A stretch of DNA of 13,762 nt from an uncultured bacterium (lineage in GTDB: Bacteria > Desulfobacterota > Binatia > HRBIN30). The notes below the pieces were generated by a model. That model saw only the letters and a program-made list of their open reading frames with translations, had not been told where the DNA came from and did not search any database. A program made the translations under genes and the position numbers. The stretch is from positions 1-13,762 of the forward strand of contig CALJUJ010000251.1 of assembly GCA_937975525.1 (NCBI GenBank), in the 5' to 3' direction. This document shows positions 1 through 6,700 of this stretch, piece by piece; position 1 is the first letter of the stretch, and every line of letters begins with the position of its first letter.

Positions 1-15
1 GGGGGCAGTGATGGC

Positions 16-391
16 GCTTCAATGGGGCCGCAGGCCGTAGCCTGCGGAAGGGCGCGGTGTTCGTCGACAGCGCGACCAACTTCGTCAAGCTTCAATGGGG
101 CCGCAGGCCGTAGCCTGCGGAAGGTCCCGCTGCCCAGGCGGGCGGGATCCATCGTGCCGGTGCTTCAATGGGGCCGCAGGCCGTAGCCTGCGGAAGGCCG
201 TCGCCACGACGGACGCCGAGGACTACGCCGCCGCGCTTCAATGGGGCCGCAGGCCGTAGCGTGCGGTTTTGTTTTTACCGCCACGGTTCACTGCGAGCGC
301 AACACGTTTTCCCCGCACGGCGCTCTTCCGATCTGCAACGACGAGGCGCCGACGTCGCTTCAATGGGGCCGCAGGCCGTAGCCTGCGGAAG
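16..391 (-). CRISPR. Type I-G CRISPR array, five repeats in view, continues past left edge
   Basis: Four identical 35-bp repeats lie at 16-50, 89-123, 162-196 and 357-391. A fifth at 235-269 matches for its first 26 bases, then diverges into an adapter-like sequence. The three clean spacers (51-88, 124-161, 197-234) are each exactly 38 bp, and bases 1-15 are the end of a further spacer. Read on the minus strand, each repeat starts CTTCCGCAGG and ends ATTGAAGC, the usual 3' end of type I repeats. This puts transcription in the same direction as the cas genes, with the leader at 392-618. Each repeat holds the perfect inverted repeat CCGCAGGC / GCCTGCGG around TACG, a hairpin suited to Cas6-type cleavage. 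The last interval (270-356) is 87 bp instead of 38, because of the artefact described separately. Only 335-356 of it looks like genuine spacer. Confidence 0.97.
261..334. other. Illumina P5 adapter-like artefact inside the array
   Basis: Bases 321-334 read CGCTCTTCCGATCT, identical to the 3' end of the Illumina P5/TruSeq universal adapter. By hand, an ungapped alignment of the whole 58-nt P5 oligonucleotide to 277-334 gives 24 matches in the last 29 positions and 16 in the first 29. The block begins where the repeat at 235 stops matching the consensus (about 261) and ends where plausible spacer begins (335). The simplest reading is an untrimmed, error-rich adapter at the start of a read whose insert began at 335, which the assembler joined to a neighbouring repeat. 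It is not biological sequence. The order and number of repeat units across this point are therefore unreliable. Confidence 0.88.
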
Positions 392-447
392 GGGCGGAAG
401 CCCCAAGTACAGCAACACATCCTAGTTGCCAACGAGCCCGCGAGCGG

Positions 448-517
448 CTGGGATTCATGGGCCCCGCGGACCTACAGAGTAGCCGATCCAAGAGCGACGC
501 AAGCTCCTGAATCCCAG
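448..517. repeat. 10-bp inverted repeat in the leader
   Basis: CTGGGATTCA at 448-457 is the exact reverse complement of TGAATCCCAG at 508-517, with 50 bp between the arms. The near arm is 57 bp from the first repeat. The position within the leader suggests a protein-binding or DNA-bending element used in spacer acquisition, but that role is inference. Confidence 0.6.
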
Positions 518-600
518 ATGCTTCGAACATCCCTCAGGCATCGTCGATCACCTCGCCGCTCGCGCAGCCGCAGCCGAACTGAGGAGTCGGGGGCTGCCCC

Positions 601-616
601 TGCAGCGATCGCTGCA
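601..616. repeat. Perfect 16-bp palindrome just after cas2
   Basis: TGCAGCGATCGCTGCA is fully self-complementary and starts 2 nt after the cas2 stop codon in the transcribed direction. An adjoining GGGGC-T-GCCCC inverted repeat lies at about 590-600. No T-run follows on the minus strand, so it is not a classical intrinsic terminator. It could be a dimeric protein site or a 3' mRNA structure. Confidence 0.6.
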
Positions 617-618
617 CA

Positions 619-912
619 TCACACCACCAAGGCCCTGATCGGGGGTTCGTACGGTCTGCCGAGGCTGGCGATGATGCGGCCAGCGTCGCGTTCGGCAGGC
701 CCCAGATCAGCGAACAACACTTGGTCTTCCGAGTGGTGGATCACCGATGCGAGTTCTGCCTGGAATGCGATCAACTCTCTGTCGTCGAGCTCGGCGACAA
801 ATACGGAGTACTGCGTGTGATCCCCCTGCAGACGGCAAAGTATGAAGACACGTGCGCGACGTCGGTCGTCGGCGATGTCGTACGTCACGAGATAGCGTCG
901 GCGTTGACTCAT
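619..912 (-). CDS. cas2: Cas2, CRISPR adaptation endoribonuclease-fold protein
   Basis: This 97-residue protein has the standard Cas2 size and plan. The first beta strand (RRYLVTYDI, residues 5-13) carries the conserved metal-site Asp (D12), followed by the RVFILCRLQG helix and the YSVFVAEL strand (35-42). Cas2 is a ferredoxin-fold dimer that bridges two Cas1 dimers and measures the prespacer for integration next to the leader. The ATG at 912 overlaps the stop of cas4-cas1 as ATGA, indicating translational coupling. An open frame runs 62 codons further upstream, but it lies inside cas1 and lacks Cas2 character, so I rejected it. It is the last cas gene before the leader and array. The family call is firm. 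Confidence 0.96.
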   Translation of the reverse strand: MSQRRRYLVTYDIADDRRRARVFILCRLQGDHTQYSVFVAELDDRELIAFQAELASVIHHSEDQVLFADLGPAERDAGRIIASLGRPYEPPIRALVV

Positions 913-2588
913 CGCGTGGTCACCCCTCGATACACTGGGATGTCCCCCCGAAGCCACCGGGCCAACAGGCGAGCCTGAACTCGGATCATGATGCGCCAAC
1001 TGATACGGTAGCCGAGCAGGGGATGCGTAGCCATCTGGTCGAGACGCGACTCGTAGGCGCGGATCAGAGCCTTCCGGCCGGTGTCCCTGAGGATGCAACC
1101 ACTCTTCCCGATCGTGAAGTCACTGCTTGCGACCATGCCGGTGTTGCATGCCGTCAAGACTGCGGAGTCAACGACCAAGGGGCGAAACTCCTCCATCAAG
1201 TCGAGCGCGAGGGCGGGGCGACCGTGGCGAGGGCGATGGTACAGCCCCCAGAACGGATCCAGCCCGACGGACGCAAGGGCCACAGTGCACTCCTTGCTCA
1301 GCAGCGCGTAGCCAAACGACAGCATCGCGTTGACGGGGTCGGGAGGAGGCCGCCGCGCTCGCCCCTCGGCGGAGAACGCCTCCGCGAGATCACCAGGCTT
1401 GACCATCGACGCGAACGCGCCGAAGTAGTGGCGCGCGAGGGTGCCTTCCAGACCGAGCAACGAATCCATCCCGTCGGCTTCCGCGACCGCCGGCAAGACG
1501 CTTGCCATGGCGTCGATGGTCTCGGTTGGCTCTGGCGCACCGTTGCGCCGCAGCAGCGTGCGCTGGTTGCTCCCCTTCGCCGCCACGACCTCACGCGCGA
1601 AGGCCACACATCGCTCTGACATCTCGGCAGCCCGGAACTGGGCAGCGCGGTCGTAGGCGTTCCGCAGCGCGAAGCCCGCGGTGAATCCGTAGAACCAGTG
1701 GCCGGACGACAGATGGCAAGTAGGGATGCCCGCCTCACACAGGAGATGCAGGGCCTGCGTACCGATTTGCACGTTGCCGCAGAGCACGACGTGGTCGAGA
1801 TACTTGAGTCGCACCTCGCTGAGTACGCTGCCGTCCTTCTTGACGACCAGATTGCCGCGCGCGACGCCGACCCACGCACCCTGCTCTTGTACGTAGAGCG
1901 GGCCCGAATCGTCGCGGGGCGGGTAGAGGCGGCGCACCGTCGGCGCGACGGGGTCTGCCGGCACGTGCCGAAGCGCCAGCGTCTCGTCGGGCAGGCAGAT
2001 CCCGTTCACCGAGCAGCCCTTGCACTTGGGACTGTCCTCCAGCGGATCGGGCAGGCGAGCTGCCTGCGCCTGCGCCTTGGCCTGCGCCAGCAGGTCGAGC
2101 GTGCGCGCTTCGAGTTCGGGGGTGAACGCGATCTCCACCTTGCGCCGCGAGCCGGCGAAGTAGAGGAACCCGTGATCGCAGCGGTAGCCGTGGGCGCGCA
2201 GCAGCAGGCCTTGCGCCATCAACTGCACGCGTTCGGGCTCCCAGCTGCGCTCGGGGTTGTCGGGTACGCGGCCACGCTTCGTCTCGACGGGCACTGCCTC
2301 GTAACCGTCCGTGCTGACCAGATCGAGCTTGCCGGTGAGGCCGAGCCGGGGGCAACTCAGCGACACCGAGCGGCTGATCACGGGCGCATCCTCGCCGTCA
2401 TCGTTCGCGGCCGGACCGTTCGATGCGGAGTCGAGGACGTGGTCGACGCGGTCGACCCGGCGATGCACGCGTTTGCCGTCTTCGGTGTACGCGTTGTGGG
2501 CCATGAGGCCCTCGCTGTGCATGAGGTAGGCTCGCCGCGGGCAGTAAGCGAACTGATGCAGCACGTCGATGGCGACCGCGTCATCCAT
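909..2588 (-). CDS. cas4-cas1: Cas4-Cas1 fusion, spacer acquisition integrase
   Basis: This is one 559-residue chain. The Cas4 half (about 1-205) has the iron-sulphur cysteines C16 (AYCPRR) and C189, C192, C198 (CKGCSVNGIC). It also has the RecB-type nuclease residues D89 and E102-x-K104 (PVETKRG), with Q122 in the following motif. The Cas1 half (about 215-559) has the metal-site residues E381 (GLEGTLARHYF), H451 (GLYHRPRHGRP) and E466 in the DLMEEFRP motif. In this family Cas4 trims prespacer ends and selects for the PAM, while Cas1 with Cas2 integrates the spacer. The fusion is a hallmark of type I-G loci. The start at 2588 lies 3 nt after the cas8-like stop, and the gene ends in an ATGA overlap with cas2. 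All catalytic residues appear intact, so adaptation is likely functional. Confidence 0.96.
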   Translation of the reverse strand: MDDAVAIDVLHQFAYCPRRAYLMHSEGLMAHNAYTEDGKRVHRRVDRVDHVLDSASNGPAANDDGEDAPVISRSVSLSCPRLGLTGKLDLVSTDGYEAVPVETKRGRVPDNPERSWEPERVQLMAQGLLLRAHGYRCDHGFLYFAGSRRKVEIAFTPELEARTLDLLAQAKAQAQAARLPDPLEDSPKCKGCSVNGICLPDETLALRHVPADPVAPTVRRLYPPRDDSGPLYVQEQGAWVGVARGNLVVKKDGSVLSEVRLKYLDHVVLCGNVQIGTQALHLLCEAGIPTCHLSSGHWFYGFTAGFALRNAYDRAAQFRAAEMSERCVAFAREVVAAKGSNQRTLLRRNGAPEPTETIDAMASVLPAVAEADGMDSLLGLEGTLARHYFGAFASMVKPGDLAEAFSAEGRARRPPPDPVNAMLSFGYALLSKECTVALASVGLDPFWGLYHRPRHGRPALALDLMEEFRPLVVDSAVLTACNTGMVASSDFTIGKSGCILRDTGRKALIRAYESRLDQMATHPLLGYRISWRIMIRVQARLLARWLRGDIPVYRGVTTR

Positions 2589-2591
2589 CGA

Positions 2592-3764
2592 TCAAGCCAC
2601 CGGACGCGAGGGAGCGAAGAAGTTGCGCTTTCCGGTCGGATTGACGACTTGTGCCCGCTGAAGGGCCACGACACCGCGCGTACGAAGTGATGCCATGTCG
2701 GGTTCCGGTTGCACAAGCTCCGCATGCGCCAACAGGGACATCGTTGCGTCAAGTGGCAGGGGCGTTTCCCAGAGTGGCCAGGTGAACGACTTGTGAGGGC
2801 CCCAGCCGACAGCGACCAGCCTGGATCCCATGGGCACACAAGGCACGAGACTGAGGCCGACATACGCCAGGGCATTCATCGCAACCGGCGGCGCCTTTCC
2901 GGCCGTCGCCGGATCAGCCCACACCAGCGCGTACGAAACCTGCTCGCCGGGATCCCAGTTGAGGCCGGTGTAGCCCTCCACGCATGCCTTTCGACTTCCG
3001 GCCAGAGCAGCAGCGAGCCGTTCGAGCGTGACGGCGCTCGCGCAAGCGCGGAAATCCTTCAGCAGACATTGACCACTCGAACCGTTGCTGAAACTGAGGG
3101 GTGTCGGCGTCAACTTCCCGCCCTCATGCAGCTGATCACAGGCAAGGGCCGGAAGCTGCGCCAGCACGAGTTCCGGGTCGCTGGTAGTAAGCGGCAGGTC
3201 GCTGTCGGTTGGGTGGAGCAAGCGGGCGAAGGCGGGCGCCGCCGCGGCGCGCAAGATCTCGGGCGCGACGCTGATCATCTCACCGAGATGGGCAATTCCG
3301 CCGCCGTTAGCGGCAGCCAACTCCACTTGAGCATCCGCTCGCTGTCGCTGCTTCGCCAAGAGCTCCTCGCGCAGCGCCGCGACACTCGCCTCGACGTGCT
3401 GCGCCATCGCGGCCTTGTCGAGACCCCTCGCCTTCGCGTCAGCCCTGGCCCGCTTGACACCCTCCTTGATGCGCCCGTCGACCCTCTTGACGTCCGCGTT
3501 GAGTTCGCGAACAGCGCGGCTCAGCTGAGCATCCACGTTGCCCACGGAGCCAAGGACCACCAAGCTCTGGGCGATTTCGGACAGGAGCTGCTCGGGGGCC
3601 TGCTCCACGTGGAGGACGGCGCGCCATGCACCGTCCGCCATGCGCCAAGCCAGTTGCACCGATCCGCCCCGGGACAATCGGTTCCCAAGGCGAAGTAGGC
3701 CGAAGGCTGCCAGCGCATGCAATGGATTGCTGCCATCCAGGCCCTCGCAGACGATCTCGCTCAT
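2592..3764 (-). CDS. cas8g: Compact Cas8g-like large subunit (Csb3/Csx17 family candidate)
   Basis: This 390-residue protein lies between cas3 and cas4-cas1, where type I-G loci keep their large subunit. The N-terminus has a GLDGSNPLHALAAFGLLRLG signature like that of Csb3/Csx17 proteins. The middle has TPLSFSNGSSGQCLLKDF (221-238), a pattern I associate with the same family. Residues about 78-147 are rich in charged heptad-like sequence (RELNADVKRV, LREELLAKQRQRAD) and probably form a coiled coil or long helical hairpin. The large subunit would recognise the PAM and recruit Cas3 on the Cascade complex. At 390 residues it is much shorter than the roughly 700-residue Csx17 proteins as I recall them, so a Csb3-like assignment fits better. 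Its ATG overlaps the cas3 stop (ATGA, 3761-3764). The family call is moderately firm and the subfamily uncertain. Confidence 0.8.
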   Translation of the reverse strand: MSEIVCEGLDGSNPLHALAAFGLLRLGNRLSRGGSVQLAWRMADGAWRAVLHVEQAPEQLLSEIAQSLVVLGSVGNVDAQLSRAVRELNADVKRVDGRIKEGVKRARADAKARGLDKAAMAQHVEASVAALREELLAKQRQRADAQVELAAANGGGIAHLGEMISVAPEILRAAAAPAFARLLHPTDSDLPLTTSDPELVLAQLPALACDQLHEGGKLTPTPLSFSNGSSGQCLLKDFRACASAVTLERLAAALAGSRKACVEGYTGLNWDPGEQVSYALVWADPATAGKAPPVAMNALAYVGLSLVPCVPMGSRLVAVGWGPHKSFTWPLWETPLPLDATMSLLAHAELVQPEPDMASLRTRGVVALQRAQVVNPTGKRNFFAPSRPVA

Positions 3765-6700
3765 GCGTCTTCCTCGATGGCTGGACTCTCACTCGCGCGG
3801 TGGTCGGCCAACCGCAGGCAAGCCTCCAGGTATGAGAGACCCCACCATCCGAAGTGGCGGATGAGGCGCCAGAAGCGATCGGCCACCCCGCTGCCGAGAT
3901 GCTCGAGCCCCGTGGCGCTGGACGCACTCAGGTCGTGGCCCTCGTGCCGGTAGCACACGTCGATCGCGCGCTCGTCCCCCACCAAGGGCGCCCAAGGCCG
4001 ACAGCGCCCATGGTGGCTGGCCACGAGGTGCAGCACCAAGTCGCGCAGGATCGGCTCGTCCGGCAACAGGGATGGCGCCGACTCCGCCAGACGCACGGAG
4101 AGCAACTCGTGCCGCGCACCCTCGGGGTAGCCGGAGAGTTCCCGCGCTTGGCGCGACGCAGCACCGAACCGGATGCGGTCGGACTTGGCCAGCGGCCGGC
4201 GGCGGTCCACGCGCAGCCGGTTGCCGCCGAGCAACCAGGCCTGGAAGCGAGGATCCGCCTTGCCGAGATCGTGCAGGTGTCCGGCCCGGGCCAACGCGTC
4301 GACGAGGCGGCCCGGAAGCCCAGCCTGCTCCGCGATGCGGACCGCCCAGTCTCGCACGTCGCGCAGATGGCCCTCGAGCGTTACCAGGCCCCGAGGGCTC
4401 AGACTCGACGCATCGTCTTCATCGGTGAAGTCCCGCGCTTCGTCGGCCAATCGGCGCCGACCGCTCGCGATGAGGCCAACGCCGGAGGGATGGGGCGCCA
4501 CGCGGATGCCTTCGCCTTCTTGCTGCAACGCGGCGAGCGCGTGCCGTAGGGAGGACTCCCTTGCGGCCTCGATCCAGGCGGGCAGCGCAACGAGGATCTG
4601 CTGTCGCAGGACGGCCTCGGGCGGCAGCCCCTCGTCGCGGTCGCCGCGCAACGACGCCAACGCGGGCCAGCCTTCGGGGGAATCGTCGCCCCAGTAGGCC
4701 GACGCCAGTAGCGGGTGGATCCGCAGGACCGCTGGCCTGCGCGCAGCGCGCCGCCCCGCGTCGGCCAGATCCCGGGGCACGTCTCCCGGCACGCCGGTCC
4801 ACCCGAAGTCATCGGCGCCGCCCGTTGCGCACGGCATGACGAGGTTGGCACCGGGATACACGGCCTCGGCCCCTTCGACGAGCGCACTGTTTTCAGGTCC
4901 GGCCCATCGGAGAGCCGGACGGAGGCGAGCGGCTTGCTGCGCATCGTCGTCCTCGGGAGCAGGCGCGCCCTCGACATCCCCACCCTGGTCGATCCTGGCC
5001 AGATCCTCGCCCGTGTCGAGGAAGGCACGGGCGACATGCAACGGCAGCGGAAGGGCCTCGCCACTCGCCGGCGGGCAGGCGGCGATCGTCGCAGCCCAGG
5101 TCTCCGGGTGCTCGGGGTCGAGATCCGCCCGCCACACCACCTGCACGTCGGCGGGTCCCGACCGCGGGCCGTGCAAGAAGATCGCCGGGTCGGGACTGAC
5201 CGCGGGTGCTGGACCGGTCTGCACCCAGAGGTCGCAGTAGGCCGGGAACATCAATGGCGCGTCGGCGTGAGGAGCCGCCAGCTCCGCCAAGGGTGGGCCG
5301 AGCGCGTCGAGGGCCTCGATGCCGCAGTCGATGGTGTTGTCCGAGGCATGATCCTGCAACCACCGCCAGGTTGCCGCGAGACGGTCCGCGTAGACGGGAT
5401 CGTCCGTGGCCCCGCTGCCGACATGCTCACTGCGTGCGAGGATCAGGGCGGAGTTGCCGTGTCCCGCAGCGTGGCGCTCACCGAGCCGGTCGAGACGGCC
5501 GAATCGCTGTCGCAGGCTGTCGAGTGGGCAGGCTTCGGTGATGAGCGCGTCGGCATCGATGTCAGCACCGACCTCGATGCACTGCGTGGCGACGACGACG
5601 AGCGCCGGCAGATCTCGCGCGGCGGCGCGATCGCGTCCGGCGAGCAGGCGGCTCCGATGCTCCTCCAGCAGCGAGTCCCGTTCGATGCTGCGACTGCGGC
5701 CCGTCAGCAGCAGCGGCGTGCAGGGGAAGTTCGCCGCAGCCCTGCCCGTGAGGTTGCGTAATCGGTCGAAGATCTGCCGCGCCGCTCGCACTCGGTTGAC
5801 GACGACGAGCGTTGTGCAGCCTGGACCCGCCAGGGTCGCCTCGTCCGTCGCGGGTTGCGTGAGGCGGTCGACGACATGCCTGGCCAGAGCCTCATCACTC
5901 ATGCTCCCCTTCGCCTCCACGACCTCGAGCCTCGCTCGCTTCGTGGCCCGCAGTCGTCGGGCAAGCAACGGTTCGTGACGCTCCTCTGGCGTCAATCGGA
6001 ACGGAGCGGGCTCGTCGGCCGGCGGCGTCGCCGTCATCGCGACGGCAGCCCACGGCCCGGAGGGCAGCTCTTGCGCGCGAAGCCGCCAGCGCCCGATGGC
6101 CCGCAGGGTCTGCAGGAACGGCAGTGAGCAGTGGGCCTCATCGAGCACGAGCAGCGTGTCGTGGCCCAGCAGGCCGGCGTGGATGGGCCACGCGTGGTTG
6201 CTGAGGCCATAGCCTCGGTGCAGCAACCGCGACCCGATCTGGTCGACGGTCGAGCAGAGCAGCACGGGCTGGAGCGGCGTGCGCGCCCACCGGTCTTCGC
6301 GGTAGATGCCACCACGCAGGGTGGCATGGTCGAGCGCCCGTTCCCCGCCGAGCGACAGCAGGGCATCTTGCATGAGCGCCAGCACCGAATGCACCGTCTG
6401 CGTGTTCAGCGCGGCGGCAATCTTGGCAGCGCGACGCGACGCGTCGTCGACGACGATGCGTCGATCCACCACGAGGCCGATGCGTCTCGGCGTGCGGCGG
6501 CGCTGCGTGGTGGCCTCGATGGCCAAGGCCATGACCGCGATGTCGACCACGGCGGTCTTGCCGCTCGCGGTCGGAAGGTCGAGCACGCCTTGCCATCCCT
6601 GATCGAGCACGTGGTCGAGCAGCCGGCACTGCCACGCGAAGGGTGCATGGCCGTGCACCGCCTCGAAGTAGGCCGGGAAGTCCCTCGCGCTGAGGCTCAT
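3761..6700 (-). CDS. cas3: Cas3 helicase with C-terminal HD nuclease (type I-G)
   Basis: This 979-residue protein has a superfamily 2 helicase first: Walker A LPTASGKTA (42-50), DEAH (187-190), motif III AMTATP (221-226), CIEVGADID (374-382) and QRFGRLDRLG (398-407). The HD domain is at the C-terminus: HLHDLGK (808-814, with H810-D811), then H864, a paired HH at 896-897 and D966 in LADHRAS. This helicase-then-HD order is the reverse of classical Cas3 and is typical of type I-G. The enzyme is recruited to target-bound Cascade and unwinds and degrades the DNA. The ATG at 6700 overlaps the csb2 stop as ATGA (6697-6700). An in-frame extension of 39 codons is Pro/Arg-rich and lies inside csb2, so I rejected it. 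No key motif is broken. Confidence 0.96.
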   Translation of the reverse strand: MSLSARDFPAYFEAVHGHAPFAWQCRLLDHVLDQGWQGVLDLPTASGKTAVVDIAVMALAIEATTQRRRTPRRIGLVVDRRIVVDDASRRAAKIAAALNTQTVHSVLALMQDALLSLGGERALDHATLRGGIYREDRWARTPLQPVLLCSTVDQIGSRLLHRGYGLSNHAWPIHAGLLGHDTLLVLDEAHCSLPFLQTLRAIGRWRLRAQELPSGPWAAVAMTATPPADEPAPFRLTPEERHEPLLARRLRATKRARLEVVEAKGSMSDEALARHVVDRLTQPATDEATLAGPGCTTLVVVNRVRAARQIFDRLRNLTGRAAANFPCTPLLLTGRSRSIERDSLLEEHRSRLLAGRDRAAARDLPALVVVATQCIEVGADIDADALITEACPLDSLRQRFGRLDRLGERHAAGHGNSALILARSEHVGSGATDDPVYADRLAATWRWLQDHASDNTIDCGIEALDALGPPLAELAAPHADAPLMFPAYCDLWVQTGPAPAVSPDPAIFLHGPRSGPADVQVVWRADLDPEHPETWAATIAACPPASGEALPLPLHVARAFLDTGEDLARIDQGGDVEGAPAPEDDDAQQAARLRPALRWAGPENSALVEGAEAVYPGANLVMPCATGGADDFGWTGVPGDVPRDLADAGRRAARRPAVLRIHPLLASAYWGDDSPEGWPALASLRGDRDEGLPPEAVLRQQILVALPAWIEAARESSLRHALAALQQEGEGIRVAPHPSGVGLIASGRRRLADEARDFTDEDDASSLSPRGLVTLEGHLRDVRDWAVRIAEQAGLPGRLVDALARAGHLHDLGKADPRFQAWLLGGNRLRVDRRRPLAKSDRIRFGAASRQARELSGYPEGARHELLSVRLAESAPSLLPDEPILRDLVLHLVASHHGRCRPWAPLVGDERAIDVCYRHEGHDLSASSATGLEHLGSGVADRFWRLIRHFGWWGLSYLEACLRLADHRASESPAIEEDA

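Larger units (their letters stand above)
392..618 (-). promoter_or_regulatory. CRISPR leader between cas2 and the array
   Basis: This 227-bp stretch has no credible gene and lies upstream of the first repeat in the direction of array transcription, so it is the expected leader. On the minus strand it is bounded by the cas2 stop codon (619-621) and the repeat start (391). It contains a 10-bp inverted repeat (448-457 and 508-517), a 16-bp palindrome (601-616), and a small hairpin, GGGGC-GGAA-GCCCC (391-404), that reaches the leader-repeat junction. A weak promoter-like pair on the minus strand (TTGCGT, then TACTCT about 15 nt further) sits near 476-502, but it is far from consensus and I do not rely on it. 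A leader normally carries the pre-crRNA promoter and the Cas1-Cas2 docking signals for spacer insertion. Confidence 0.75.

Noticed and set aside
605..612. GCGATCGC octamer, like the cyanobacterial HIP1 element
   Set aside because: The same octamer occurs at several unrelated places in this window inside coding sequence; it is expected by chance in such GC-rich DNA and nothing else points to cyanobacteria.
168..820. Open frames across the array and leader on both strands
   Set aside because: They translate the repeats, the adapter artefact and the leader; they are products of GC-rich stop-poor DNA without protein character.
913..1098. Upstream in-frame extension of cas2
   Set aside because: Lies within cas1 and shows no Cas2 character; the Cas2 fold begins at the ATG at 912.
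1698..2690. 330-residue plus-strand frame antisense to cas4-cas1
   Set aside because: It is a shadow of cas4-cas1, which has all family motifs on the minus strand; the antisense product has none.
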